Positions 32,094 to 42,526 are shown, counted from the stretch's first letter. The stretch: DNA of 64,000 bases from Symbiodinium sp. CCMP2592 (GCA_905221615.1 CAJNDT010005780.1:472501-536500); one strand, 5' to 3'. Translations and numbers: made by a program. The notes: generated by a model not told the origin, from the sequence alone.

Positions 32094-32155
32094 AAATCGG
32101 TTCCGTGGCGCTGAAAGGTGAGGACTCGACAATCGACTACCAAAAAACACCATCC
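32094..32155. repeat. 62-bp conserved repeat, copy 2
   Basis: Same orientation as copy 1, with one substitution (CCAGAAAAC against CCAAAAAAC). It marks the right edge of the second half of the 27.9-32.2 kb duplication. Confidence 0.9.
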
Positions 32156-32214
32156 GATTGCAAAAAACTAATGGTCACCAGGTCTTGGCCTTCAGGGATC
32201 TAGGTTAAAATTTG

Positions 32215-32312
32215 GGGTTTCGGGTTTACGGTTTAGGGTCCTAAGCCCTGAACCCGTAAAACTCTAAACCCCACACCCAAGCCCTGAACCCTACACCCTA
32301 AACCCTAAGCCA
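32215..32312. repeat. Telomere-like tract with strand switch
   Basis: GTTTAGGGTCC is followed by CCTGAACCC, CCCTACACCCTAAACCC and variants. Confidence 0.65.
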
Positions 32313-33315
32313 GACCTCACATCCCACGACCGGCGCCCCAAGTCGACACAACCCGTTTTGCCAGGGCACCCCCTGAGAATGTCGATGCCCATGTGTATGA
32401 CGGCATACATACCTCTCACCTGAGACCACACAGCCCCAAATCAAAACCTATGAGCTCGAGCTGGGTTTAATGCTTTTTTTCCGGATCGCCTAGGGTTTGG
32501 GCGTGATAGGGATATAGTGTCTGGATTACATGCATAGGGGACTTAAAAAGGTCAACACACGAAGTCGTAAACCTTCTGGGTACTTGGACCTTCGTGGTAT
32601 GCCCTATAAACTCTAAAGACCACACACCCTTCCATAATATATTTCCAGAAAATGATTTAAACCCATCAAAAATCCCGGCAGTACTAGCTGGCGGGTGTTT
32701 GAAACCATCGGACGCGCTCAGCCATCACACCAAAAGGGGCTTAATACATGTCTACAAGATTCTGCAAAAGTGATCTACAAGGGGTATATGGCGGTCTTCA
32801 GGAATCAGGCTCATTATTCAGATTTTGCTGAGACCGAAGCCCAAAGCCCTACATTGCAATTGAATCAGAATCCCAACAGGAATCCTGCATCATTAAGCTT
32901 GCGTGGCCCTTGCACCCAACCCCGACACCTTACCTGAACCCTTGACTCCACGCCTTAAGCCTGAATGCTTATACAGCTTTACCTGGCAGAAAGCCGGAGA
33001 CAAAACAACGTCCTGGAGCCCTTATAAAGACCTCACCTGCAAAAAACATCTAAACTAACCCTACACCCTAATCCAACCCCCCGCACTCTAAACCCCTAAA
33101 CCCTATCAACAATTAGCAGACAAGTTCTTATATTAGCAGCCTCAGGCTGGAAATGCACCCATATACTGTGGTTCCTTTAAGAAAACGGTAAAATAACGTA
33201 TGGTACTTCAGAGCCCAGTACAACAACTCCTTAAAATCACAGAGCTACTGATTTACACAAAAAAAACCCTCAACCCAAAGCCCGACACCCTAAACTCTGA
33301 GCCCCAAACCGTAAT
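32313..33315. other. Mostly unassigned; single monomer of the 58-bp family
   Basis: At about 33171-33220 one monomer related to the 58-bp tandem array at 44.5 kb is present (GGTTCCTTTAAGAAAACGG and GTATGGTACTTCAG). The rest shows only minor telomere-like islands (33055-33110). Confidence 0.45.
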
Positions 33316-33445
33316 CAAGGGGGAAAAGGAGGGACCCTTAATGGGGACCCCTACCCTATAACTGGCTATATAATGGGTATATAACAGCTATATTAAGTGT
33401 ATTTGTCCTAGGGGTCCCTGTTAAGGGTCCCTCCTTTTCCCCTTG
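33316..33445. mobile_element. Hairpin element, family G, copy 2
   Basis: CAAGGGGGAAAAGGAGGGAC at the left, mirrored by GGTCCCTCCTTTTCCCCTTG at the right. It ends only about 20 bp before the family B element at 33467. Confidence 0.85.
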
Positions 33446-33466
33446 GATAGAAGCCCACCGCCTCCA

Positions 33467-33578
33467 CCCAAAGGCTCCATGTACCCATATTATAGTAAGT
33501 ACTTAGGCCTTAAGGTGCCCATATAGGCACCCCTTTAAGGCCTAAGTACCAACTATATGGGCACATGGAGCCTTAGGG
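33467..33578. mobile_element. Hairpin element, family B, copy 2
   Basis: CCCAAAGGCTCCATGTACCC at the left, inverse at the right ending GGAGCCTTAGGG. CCA is duplicated at 33464-33466 and 33579-33581. The centre TTAAGGTGCCCATATAGGCA is palindromic. Confidence 0.9.
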
Positions 33579-33850
33579 CCACTACAGAAACAATGGCCTC
33601 AACGCAAACTACTTTGAGGCCTGACCTTAGGGCTCCTGGACCGTCATTATAGTGAGATCCCAAACCTTAGCCCCCAAAGCCCAAACCCTCCAGTATGTAC
33701 TATTATATAGGTACACTATAGGTGCATAGAGCCTTATACCATAAACCCTGTAGACAGCAAGCCGTAACGGAGTATAGAGGATATCGTGTACCTTATGGCC
33801 TATGCCCCTTTTACGCTAAATCCAACTTATGGTAACCCTTATAGCACATA
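33579..33850. other. Degenerate hairpin relics
   Basis: Contains a weak family B-like stretch (GTACTATTATATAGGTACAC, 33697-33716, and GCATAGAGCCTTAT) and otherwise unassigned sequence. Confidence 0.35.
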
Positions 33851-33851
33851 T

Positions 33852-33951
33852 GGGAGTTTCCGAAAATTAGGGGTGCCGTATTTGGGGGTCCGTATAATAG
33901 GGATCCTACTTACGGTGCTTTTTTTAGGGTCCCCTATTTTCGGAAACTCCC
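33852..33951. mobile_element. Hairpin element, family A, complete
   Basis: GGGAGTTTCCGAAAATTAGG and CTATTTTCGGAAACTCCC, with the usual ATAGGGATCCTACTTACGG core. The flanks (ATAT left, ACAT right) give only an imperfect 4-bp duplication. Confidence 0.8.
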
Positions 33952-34069
33952 ACATGTCAAGGCCTCTGGGTAAAAAACGAGAGAGCCGCCTGCAGGAAGC
34001 TTCGCAAGCTCGGGTCACTGCCGCCACCAAGCAAGAGCCTCAAACCGGCTGACACTGTGGAGTTCATAG

Positions 34070-34300
34070 GATATTTCAGGGTTTTAAGGTTTAGGTTTTA
34101 TGGTTTGGGGGCTTAGGATTTAGAGATTTTGGGGATTTCGAAATTTGTTCTTTAAGCTCTGGGGTCAAAGGGTTCAGAGTTTATAAGGTCTAGGGGCTTA
34201 GGGTTTACAGTGGGGATTTGGGGGGTTTTAAGGAATTTTGGGGACTTCAGGGCTGTGGAGTCGTTCGTTTGGCTTTTTGGCACTTTTCGGTGGGTTTAGA
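34070..34300. repeat. Degenerate telomere-like sequence, G-rich strand
   Basis: TTTAGGTTTTATGG and CTTAGGGTTTAC words, poorly preserved. Confidence 0.5.
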
Positions 34301-34306
34301 CGGTTA

Positions 34307-34403
34307 CTAGGTTGGCCCCTTAAAGCCTCTGAAAAATATTCGTAAATAGGGTCCTATTAAGCCCAATAAGGGAAAATAAAAAATGTCCCAAAGGCCTACC
34401 TAG
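34307..34403. mobile_element. 97-bp hairpin element, family H, copy 2
   Basis: Flanked by the 4-bp direct repeat GTTA. Near-identical to the copies at 2632 and 53209. Confidence 0.9.
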
Positions 34404-34418
34404 GTTAGGGTTTAGGGT

Positions 34419-34715
34419 TTAGGGCCAAACCATGAGATTTCTACAGCGTCCAGACACATTGCAGAGGTTCGTGTTAACATGGCACTTGGATAGAAGGCCC
34501 CAAGCTTCACGAATCTTGGAGTTGGATGTATCTCGAATCCTTGAGCTGGGAGGTGTCCACTGTGCCCAACAGGCCTTGGGTGCGAATGAAAGAGTTGCTG
34601 TTCCGTGCCAGATCCTCTTCACCGCATGGTTCCACACCGATAGCAGTGCCTCACGAGTCCAGCACCCCGATGTGGCAATGTCTGAGAGCAACTCATGAAC
34701 ATCGACTCGGTTCAA
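34419..34715 (-). pseudogene. Exon-like relic, unknown protein
   Basis: A 98-codon minus-strand frame. The first 50 residues (MNRVDVHELLSDIATSGCWT and onward) have the composition of an ordinary helical protein, unlike the repeat-derived frames nearby; the end is less convincing. It lies on the same strand as the frame at 34832-35104 and could be a later exon of the same relic gene. I recognise no family. It is called a relic because no complete gene structure could be assembled. Confidence 0.25.
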
Positions 34716-34831
34716 TCGAGTGTCATGGCAGCCATGGCTTTTGCCAGACTGTCTCAGACATCCTAGGCAGCGCGCACTCTAGATCCTCGGGCTTCACAGT
34801 ACCCCGAGAAATACAGATTCCACATTGGGTG

Positions 34832-35104
34832 TCATAACCAATCATGCCATAACAAACTGCTGATAAGTGCATGGGAGTAGCCTAGCTCGTTCTTCATATC
34901 CTCCTTTCTGTAGAACCCGCCCTTCAAGGGCAATATTCCGATAATGGACGGCTTGAGCTGAAGAGTGTCGACAGTGCAGACATGGCCATGTCGCTCCAGG
35001 ATGGTCAGGACTTCGTGGACAGTCTTGAAACACAAAGTTTGGCCAAACACTTGCATATGAGACCGTGGCATCTCGCCGCAAGTAAGATCAACAAAATTGT
35101 TCAA
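34832..35104 (-). pseudogene. Exon-like relic, unknown protein
   Basis: A 90-codon minus-strand frame containing FKTVHEVLTILERHGHVCTV and LKGGFYRKEDMKNELGYSHA. The sequence is non-repetitive and protein-like, with a mixed-charge helical stretch followed by GYSHALISSLLWHDW. The frame at 34419-34715 lies about 120 bases further along the same strand. No domain was recognised; splice sites were not fixed. Confidence 0.3.
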
Positions 35105-35631
35105 ATCTTCTCAGACTTGCCCAATTCAAAGACACTCTGTGTCTTTCTGGTGTTCTCAGCGCTCCCCAAAGCCCTCGTGGACAGTTTTCACTAGCCTGTC
35201 CCCTTTTAGGACCCCAAACCAAGGCGGCTTAGGGTCTAGGGCTTAGGGGCACCCTTATAAAAGGGACCCTAACATGACCCGAATTCAAAAAATTACCCAC
35301 ATATTGACGAAGAGTAGTCGACTGTTCGACCGACTGGCCGTAAACCCTATACCCTAAGAAATTAACGCTAGACTGTGCAAAGACCCCACAGCATGCAAAA
35401 CAGTTTTTTCTAACATAGTGTACTCATCAAAATAGGGTGTGCGGGATAGATTGCACCACGATTTTAGTTGGGATCCTAACACTCGGTTTGGAATGCAAGT
35501 TTCCTCAAGACCCGCTCCTTTACAAGCAACTGACATAAACCTTGAGTCCAGCAACAGATGCGAACTGCCGCACCCCCTCTTCGCCCTGATCACGTGTAAG
35601 GTTTAAGGTTTCAGGGTTCAGGGTTTTGGTG
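35105..35631. other. Unassigned sequence
   Basis: A 79-codon minus-strand frame at 35354-35593 and nothing recognisable otherwise. GGTTTAAGGTTTCAGGGTTCAG at 35599-35620 is a telomere-like islet. Confidence 0.3.
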
Positions 35632-35636
35632 CTCTA

Positions 35637-35887
35637 CCTATAGTCTCCATTGTAGATCCTCTTTTGGTTAACCAGTTTTATGGCTAAGATGCTCTAATAT
35701 AAAACTGGTTAACCACACCCTAAACCCTAAACCCAAAACCCGAAACCCTAAACCCGAAACTAACCCAAAACCCGAAACCCAAAACCCTAAACCCTAGACC
35801 CTAAAAACCAAAGGAGCTACAACGGAGACACCATTGGTAGGGCCAAAACCCAAAGCCCTAAACCGGAACTACAATGGAGACCATAGG
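35637..35887. mobile_element. Hairpin element, family C, split by telomere-like repeats
   Basis: Left end CCTATAGTCTCCATTGTAG, right end CTACAATGGAGACCATAGG, TA on both sides. Between the inner inverted words AACCAGTTTTAT / ATAAAACTGGTTAACC and the right arm lies about 100 bp of CCCTAAA / CCCGAAA repeats (35717-35805). The right arm is also partly doubled (GGAGCTACAACGGAGAC at 35813, GGAACTACAATGGAGAC at 35865). Confidence 0.85.
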
Positions 35888-35936
35888 TAGAGCCGGAGCA
35901 GCCCATACGCCCAGCCCCCGAGCTCTGAAGCAGAAC

Positions 35937-36105
35937 CCCAAAGGCTCAATGTACCTTAATTGAAGATACCTAAACCCTAAACCCTAAACCGGTTTAGGGT
36001 TTAGGGTCCCGGGTCCCTGTATAGTACCATATAGGTACTTTTAAGGCCAAAGTATAGAGGGTTTAGGGTCTAGGGTATACTACATGGGTACATGGGGCCT
36101 TAGGG
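35937..36105. mobile_element. Hairpin element, family B, with two telomere-like inserts
   Basis: CCCAAAGGCTCAATGTACC to GGTACATGGGGCCTTAGGG, with AAC duplicated on both sides (35934-35936, 36106-36108). In place of part of the left arm it carries CCCTAAACC then GGTTTAGGG, i.e. telomere-like repeats in head-to-head orientation. A second short insert (GGGTTTAGGGTCTAGGG) lies in the right arm. Confidence 0.85.
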
Positions 36106-36303
36106 AACATGAACCCATGAACCCCTCAGCAAGTTCTCGTAGGCGCGGGACGATGCTGATGCCAGGAGTGCCTTGAATCAACTAGGTTTAGTTTTTTTTT
36201 TTTTTTGAGCTCCTTTTTCCGCCTAAGGTACCAGCCGTCGACGAAAGACCACATGGGTCAGGAGAATCTAGCCCTCTTAGGTTTAGGGTTTAGGGTTAAC
36301 AGA

Positions 36304-36395
36304 ACCCTAGGGTTCCAAGTTCTCCTTATTTATGGTTTTTGGTAGCTAAACAAGCCCTAAAGTCCTACAACAGGGGGGTACTTGGACCCTCTGGG
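36304..36395. mobile_element. Hairpin element, family D, diverged
   Basis: CCCTAGGGTTCCAAGTTCTC at the left, GGGTACTTGGACCCTCTGGG at the right. Confidence 0.5.
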
Positions 36396-36610
36396 TAAGG
36401 AATAAACCTCCATCTTGATATTGTTAAACAAAACCTGGTTTAGTTTGTGGGAGTCATCCCCCTTGAGGGCTGATGCAAATGAAAGCCGTAAACGTCCCAC
36501 TTACCTGAGATAAAGTTTGAATTCGGGAGTTCGTCAGGAATTCAGGGAACGACGATATCCCATCTTTCGACAGGACGGTGGTCACTGAGCCAAGAGTTGG
36601 CAGGTAACAT

Positions 36611-36626
36611 GGGGGGGGGGGGGGGG
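36611..36626. repeat. G16 homopolymer
   Basis: Sixteen consecutive G. Confidence 0.9.
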
Positions 36627-36711
36627 TACTGGGGACTCAGGATGGATTGAGGGACTAGTTGCTGCCCTTCCTCACCCCGAACAGATGACCTGTAATCCAT
36701 GTAACGGCATG

Positions 36712-36800
36712 TCTATGTATGTATACATATATATATATATATGTATTTATACACACAAAACTTGTATATGCATACACACACACACACACTTATACACATG
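36712..36800. repeat. TA / CA microsatellites
   Basis: (TATA)n followed by (CACA)n. Confidence 0.85.
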
Positions 36801-36823
36801 CTTGTGACGTAATCCTTGCTTAC

Positions 36824-36937
36824 CCTAAGGCTCCATGTACCCATATAGTATATACTGAGGCGTTCAAGTACTTATATAGGGACTACTTTACTTTGGGGCT
36901 TAAGTATCTACTATAAAGGTACATGGGGCCTTTGGGG
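36824..36937. mobile_element. Hairpin element, family B, copy 4
   Basis: CCCTAAGGCTCCATGTACCC with the inverse GGTACATGGGGCCTTTGGGG. No clear target duplication. Confidence 0.75.
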
Positions 36938-37007
36938 ATTGTGTTGTGTGCCCTTCGCTTCTGCTTCGACAGCGACATGACCGGGCTGACCGGGCTCAGG
37001 CTGCGGT

Positions 37008-37082
37008 AACCGTCGTCCCGAACCGTTCCGAGACGGTTCGGGACGGGACAGTTCGGGACGGTTCGGTACGGTTCGGAACACC
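37008..37082. repeat. GGTTCGGGAC minisatellite
   Basis: Seven or so copies of a 10-bp unit (GGTTCGGGAC, GGTTCGGTAC). Confidence 0.85.
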
Positions 37083-37452
37083 CTGACAGCAGCTCCACCC
37101 GACAGCTGAAGCCCTAACTCCGGGAATGCTTAAGACTGGACTTGTATCGCATGCTTGATTCTCATTACACCCTCCTGGTGGCTCTGGGGGGTAACCTCCT
37201 TACAGAGCAGTCCCAGGGCTTCCCAAAGGTTTAGGGTTGTCATGTTTTGGATGGGCTTTTGAGTTGAGGGGCTGACGGTCGTGGAGTTCAGGCCTTCGTG
37301 TCAGGGTTAGTCAGTCAACCGATTGAAATCCCTAGTTCGAAGGAATGTTATTGCTCATCAATGCGAAATTGCTGAGCCCTACGTGCAACCCTAAACCCCA
37401 AACCGAAGCCACGCCCTGGAGCTCCACCAAGCTATTCACGACACTGAACCCA

Positions 37453-37689
37453 TTAAGAGTCGGGGTGACCTGTTGCGCCGGCGACATGCTTGACAGCCCC
37501 GAAAGCTAGACCCTCTGAAACAGAGTCCTGATACTCCTCGCGTGACATGCCATCGACTCCCTCCCACCACCAACTCGAGACAATGCACGAGACAGGAGGT
37601 AGCAAACACCAAAAACACAAGCACAGGCAAACGCCGAATAGTTCAACAAATCTAGTGACCAGCTTGCCCGGCTTGCCTACAAGCAGCAC
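37453..37689 (-). pseudogene. Exon-like frame, unknown
   Basis: A 78-codon minus-strand frame. A hydrophobic, Cys/Leu-rich stretch (VCLCLCFWCLLPPVSC) is followed by GVDGMSREEYQDSVSEGLAF, which looks protein-like. It could be a membrane-anchored or signal-anchor exon. No homology recognised; the frame may be chance. Confidence 0.2.
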
Positions 37690-37893
37690 TAAACTCCACT
37701 AAACCCTAACCTAAACACCCCCGGACCCCTAAACCCAATGCTATACCCCCCTTAGAACCATAATACAAATGATATGTATAATATTCTCTTAGGTTGTATA
37801 TGAACAAAAATAAAAAATATTCACCAAGGAGACCTCTCTGGGTTTTTTTTATGAAAATAAAAAATAAATCCTAAGGAGACCTTAGAATGCCTG
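37690..37893. other. Unassigned sequence
   Basis: A short CCCTAAAC islet, then AT-rich AAAATAAAAAATA sequence. Confidence 0.3.
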
Positions 37894-38103
37894 AAGTCGA
37901 TTCCACACTCAGAGGTACCCTAATATGGTACCCTCAATAGTAGGATCCTTATTATAAGGACCCCAACAGTAAGGTACCCCTAATTTTCGGAAACTCCCAA
38001 ACCGTAAACCCGAAACCCTATAGATCCCTTATAGGAATTCATAAAGGAACCCTTATAGGTACCCCAATTTTCGGAAACTCCCAAGTCGATTCCACACTCA
38101 GAG
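37894..38103. mobile_element. Family A composite between 20-bp direct repeats
   Basis: AGTCGATTCCACACTCAGAG occurs at 37895 and 38084. Between the copies lie the family A core and right end (TTTTCGGAAACTCCC), a short telomere-like insert, a TAGATCCCTTATAGG module and a second right end. The left family A end is missing. Confidence 0.7.
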
Positions 38104-38154
38104 CCCAGATGCCCCATCCAAGCCGAAGCAGAGAGCAGAGGCTCCTGAAGAAGA

Positions 38155-38600
38155 GGCTTGCGGCTTTAGGGACTTTAGGGACTTTACGGCTAAGGCTCCA
38201 TAGTAGTTCCTTTTTGGGGTTCATATATAGAATGTCTTTAGGGACTTCAGGGTTTAGGTTTTAGGGGTTTACGGCTTTAGGGGTTTAGGCTTTAGGGTTT
38301 AAATAGGGACTTTAGGGTTTGCGGCTTTAGGGGTTTACTTCGAGGCCCAGGGGACTTAGTAAGGGTTCTTAAAGGGCTCCTTACAGGGATCTGTAGGGTT
38401 CCTTAAAGGGATCTATCAAGAACAGGTTTGCGGCTTTAGGGACTTCAGGGTTTAAGTTTTTGGGGACTTTAGGGTTTAGGCTTTAGGGACTTTAGGGTTT
38501 AATAAGCTTTAGGATTTAGGCTTTGGGGACTTCAGGGTTTAGGGCTTAGGGGTATAGGGTTTTACGGTTTAGGGTATGGACTTTAGGGTTTAGGCTTTAC
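38155..38600. repeat. Telomere-like tract with TTTAGGGACTT variant
   Basis: TTTAGGGACTTTAGGG and GGCTTTAGGGG units over more than 400 bp, a local variant array not seen elsewhere in the window. It encloses the half family E element. Confidence 0.8.
38191..38236. mobile_element. Half of a family E element
   Basis: AAGGCTCCATAGTAGTTCCT then TTTTGGGGTTCATATATAGA. The mirrored arm is absent; TTTAGGGACTT repeats start where it should be. Confidence 0.6.
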
Positions 38601-39905
38601 CTTCACCCTGAAGGACCTACCCTTTTAAGGACTTATATAAGGAAATCATACTAAGGAACCCGGAAAAGGTAGGATATTCAGGGTTAAGGTAGGGTTTAGG
38701 GTTGCGGCTCTGGAGGTGCTCAAGGTTTTCAGGTTTGGGGGTTTTGGGGGTTTTGGGTTTTGAGTTTCTAGAGGGGTTCAGTTTTTTTCGGGTTCAGGGG
38801 TTTAGGATGGTTTAGGTTCAGAGGTTCAGAGTTTAGGCTGTTTAGGGGCTCAGGGTTTAGTGGGCTAGCTGTTCGGACTGAGGATTTATAGGGGGTCGGG
38901 TGCGGTTGTTGTGTCATATGAACCATAAAGGGGCCTTCAAGATTGGAATAGAGTGAATAGAGGTTCGTGGGACCTAATACTACAGGTATAATAAGCAAAA
39001 CTTGCAATACTCGAAAGAGTCTTGGTAATTAATTATTTGGGTCCGTATATTATGCCTGTTTGTGTGCGTGTGTGGGGCTCCTTTGCTAGTGTGCTTGTTT
39101 GTTAGGGTGTGCCTAGTACACCAGTTTGTGATCGTCTTGCTCCAGGGTCTTGGATAACCCGTATATCTGCGCTTCGTTCAGCACCCTAAACCCTAAGTTC
39201 ACAAACTTTTGCAGGCCCTGACTGGCAAGCCCCCCTTGCAAATGTTGCCTTCGGATGCCACACTGCGACAGTGAGGGACTTCCTGAACCCTAAAACCCTT
39301 ACTATGACTAAAGTAGAATATACCCCAAAACCCTATTCTAAGTACTAAGGCCCTTATATTACCCTCAACCCTTAACCACCCTAAGTTTCGAAGCATTTCC
39401 TTCCCGAGGTTAAGCCCAAGCCCTCGCAAGCAGAAGCCCTGCGGATGGCGCCTTCGAACATGGCCCCAAATGACCTTGCACTAAATCTCTGCAGGATGGA
39501 GGCTTCGGGACTGAGATTCCAGGGTGTAGTATGTAAGTTGATGTCCTGGGGCCCTATACATCTACACCTCAAATAGTATCGTCGGACATTCTACGGTAAC
39601 CCGATATATGTTGCATAGGTCTCTATCTCTTGTCCAAGCCTCCTGGCACCCCGGAGCAACAACAGGAGCAGACTACCTGTAACTTTCTCCAGCACGTGCC
39701 TCTTTCAAGAAATAAATCAAAAATGGACACCTGCATTCCAAGCCCTAAACCCTTTTATTTCCCTTCCCAACAGGGCACAGAGGCATTAATGGCGACCGAA
39801 AGGAAAGCTTTCTACGAGGCTAAGGCTTGGGAGCCTCGTTCGAAACTCCCTTGGCCACCTTAGCGGCCCAGTAGCAAGCGGCCCTGAAACATCCCTGCGG
39901 GTTTC
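38601..39905. other. Unassigned sequence
   Basis: Sparse telomere-like words at 38680-38880. Several minor minus-strand frames (38768-39007, 39199-39429, 39381-39572) with no recognised domain. No gene supported. Confidence 0.3.
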
Positions 39906-39966
39906 AACGGTTTAGAGTTTAGGGTTTAGGGTTTAGGGTGGGTTTAGGGTTTAGGGTTTAGGGTTC
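39906..39966. repeat. Telomere-like tract, G-rich strand
   Basis: Near-perfect (TTTAGGG)n, one of the cleanest arrays in the window. Confidence 0.9.
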
Positions 39967-40244
39967 AGTTCTTGAGCCACTGCAAAGCTGGGAAGACTTC
40001 ACGACCCAAGGACTGGAAAGTGTTGCTGCCTGAAAAATGAGACTACCCCACGCCCAAGAACCCACGGGCCCTAAATGCCAAACCCCTCCAACCATCTCAA
40101 ACCCCCAAACCCTGGAATTGTAGGGCCTCGTAATAATTGCCGAGAGGCGTGACCGATCCCACCAGTGCACCGAAGGCCGTTGCCGTGGCCGCGGCACGTG
40201 CTGAGAGGAGGCAACGGCTTTAGGGTCTTAGCCTGGGTTCGTGT

Positions 40245-40342
40245 TAAGGGATTCAATTGAAGTTGCCATAATAAGCAAACCATATGATTTACTTTAGATC
40301 CCCATTATTACATAAATTATGGTAACTTCAAATAATCCCTTT
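40245..40342. mobile_element. 98-bp hairpin element, family M
   Basis: TAAGGGATTCAATTGAAGTT and GCCATAA at the left, TTATGGTAACTTCAAATAAT and CCCTTTA at the right. An isolated arm (ATGGTAACTTCAATTAGGTT) is found at 42615. Confidence 0.75.
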
Positions 40343-40721
40343 ACCCAGTATCCCAAACCCCAAACTCCAAACCCTAGGGGTCACCCATGACTTCCTGTAT
40401 AGCGGTCCGTGTTTTGAAAATCACAACTTTGAGGCTTGATAAGTTCCGGTCCTTTAGCATCAAGCCCTAACGACGGAACCTCGAAATGGCCCAAAAGCGC
40501 CAGTATAGGGTCCTTGATAATTGGAAATAGGGTTTTGGGGGAAGTGCAATATGGAAACTCTAGGAACGGGAGGTTCTATATTGTATAGCATGATTTGGGG
40601 GGGTTTAGTCACTTCGCCGTTTGATCAAACACCCGCCCTAATAATGAACATGCCTTGGGGCGAATCCTCCCGAAATCACCCCTGCCCTTTACACAGCCTA
40701 ATTTGCATGAGAAGGTCCGGA

Positions 40722-40910
40722 TCAAGAGCAGGCGCACGAGCAAAGGCAAGAGCAAGAGCCGCAGTAAGAGCAAAAGCAAGAACAAGAGTAAGAGCAAATG
40801 CAGGAGGAAGAGGAGCAACAGCAAGAGCAAGAGCAGGAGCGACAGCAAGAGACGCAGCAAGAGCAGGAGCAAAAGCCTGCGAAGGAGCAGGAGCAAGTGC
40901 CCTCAAAGTG
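40722..40910. repeat. GAGCAA hexanucleotide minisatellite
   Basis: AAGAGCAAGAGC-type units with many single-base variants. Long frames in all phases follow from the hexamer. A related fragment is at 41898-41920. Confidence 0.9.
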
Positions 40911-41437
40911 ACAGTAGAGATAAAAAAAAAAACACCCAAATACTCAATCACTTCCCTGGGATTTATTCGGGCGGGGAGGCCGCCCCCTCCCCCAGTCAAT
41001 ATCAGGGAGAAAAAATTAGTCTTGGGGTCGAGGCTCAAGGCATTCGGGTAGGTGGCGAGGCGAGGAAGTTTTTTTTGAGGAGCCAAAAATATGCTTACGG
41101 TTTAGGCTTTAAGGTGGAGGGCTTAGCATTTAGGCTTTACGGCGGAGGGCTTAGCATTTTGGGTTTAGGGTTCAGCCCCAACCTGCACCAGCACCCCTAA
41201 AGTACACTTGCGCAGGCGCCTTATGATCCTTCAGAGCGGGGACTTGGGTTCTACTAATCAAAAGTCGGGGGGTGATGGCCGGCTGGCCTGTGTGAAAGCT
41301 CCCCAATGCGTAGGCCCCAGGATAGCCAGAGCCTCCACCAGGTTTAGGGCTCAGGGCCCTAAGCCCTACACCCAAGTTCAGGGTTCAGGGTGGGGATTGA
41401 GAATTCAAGCTTCTTTGAAGGGCTTCATATGGGTTCA

Positions 41438-41520
41438 CCTTTGGCTAGTAGGGAATGGAGGAATGGTAGTGATGGTAGTTATAATTGTACCCCATTCCTC
41501 CATTCCCTACAAACCAAAGA
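41438..41520. mobile_element. Hairpin element, family L
   Basis: CCTTTGGCTAGTAGGGAATG mirrored by CATTCCCTACAAACCAAAG around GTTATAATTG. Confidence 0.75.
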
Positions 41521-41722
41521 TAAGTTATAGGATTATTAAGCCCCCTATATTATAGTACCCTTATAGATCCCTTATAGACCCCTTTATAAGGCCCCCTCCA
41601 TTCCCTACTAACCAAGGGTAAGTTATAGGATCATTAAGCCCCCCATATTATAGTACCCTTATAGACGACCCCTTCATAAGGCCCCCTCCAGTCCCTACTA
41701 ACCAGGGGTAAGTTAAGGGTTG
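41488..41722. repeat. Direct repeat extending from family L, about 110-bp period
   Basis: CCTCCATTCCCTACTAACCA, then GGTAAGTTATAGGATYATTA, then TATTATAGTACCCTTATAGA, about 2.3 times. Confidence 0.75.
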
Positions 41723-41804
41723 CATAAAAGGGTGTCGTCAAGGTGCCGGAGCCCCTCCCTAACGTAGTCTGGCTCAGGCGGTGGGGTTTAGGGTAGAACT
41801 AGCA

Positions 41805-41888
41805 TAACCCTATGCCTCCAGGGACCTTATTATGGGGTCCTTAAGGGGTCTAGGGCCCTAACTATGACGTCCCTGGAGGGATAGGGTA
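41805..41888. mobile_element. Hairpin element, family N
   Basis: TAACCCTATGCCTCCAGGGA mirrored by TCCCTGGAGGGATAGGGTAA, with inner GGGGTCC / GGGCCC words. Confidence 0.7.
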
Positions 41889-42304
41889 ATAGTAACAGTA
41901 AGAGCAAGAGCGATAATGAAAGCACTAGACATATTCTAGCAGCAAGAAATGGCTCGGAGAACCCTTCGATCACTGTTGGCGGCCATTGCCCAGCGCTCAG
42001 ATGCTTCAGGAAATAACTTCACGCTGCGAAAACTTTGCATTAACAAGTACTCCCAGCTTGGAGCGTCGGGGGACTTAGTAAGAAGGTCATAAGTGGAGTT
42101 ATAGGTACCCTAAAAGGCATCCGAATTGGGGTTGTGGACCCTCCAAGAACAAGAATCTAGGAAGCAAAACAGGCCGGAATTAAATCTCGAGAACTCTGTT
42201 GTCGCCAAAGCTGAGGTGCTAGGATCTAGGGTCAGCAAGCAGCTCAGGGGGCTCTTGAATCAGGGGGATACAGGACTTCATAAGTTGGGAAGGGGGGGAT
42301 ACTC
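41889..42304. other. Unassigned sequence
   Basis: No recognised gene. A single family-like end GGGGACTTAGTAAG lies at 42068. Confidence 0.3.
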
Positions 42305-42393
42305 TAGGGGCCTTATAGTAATTACCTACACTATTTTGGAGGCTATAGTATAATGGGCCCCAACACCTATTCTAATTATTGAGACCCCTATAT
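42305..42393. mobile_element. Dispersed element, family R, inverted copy
   Basis: AGGGGCCTTATAGTAATTAC to CTAATTATTGAGACCCCT. It aligns with the reverse complement of the copy at 42746. Confidence 0.5.
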
Positions 42394-42526
42394 TACAGGG
42401 CTTCATAAGGGGCCCGATTTCAATGCAGGTTTCTCTCCTTTTTTCGAGAGCTCCCCTAGGACATCTGCCCAGGATCCGCATGCGCCCAGAAGCCGGCACC
42501 TGGGTGCGAGGCTACTGGGAAACGGC

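Noticed and set aside
29399..32155. 62-bp repeats as long terminal repeats of a 2.7-kb retroelement
   Set aside because: There is no primer-binding site, polypurine tract or coding region between them; the interval is minisatellite plus duplicated sequence. A duplicated-unit explanation fits better.
40521..41200. Arg/Lys/Ala/Ser-rich frames up to 181 codons
   Set aside because: They are produced by the GAGCAA hexamer repeat, with long frames in several phases and on both strands.
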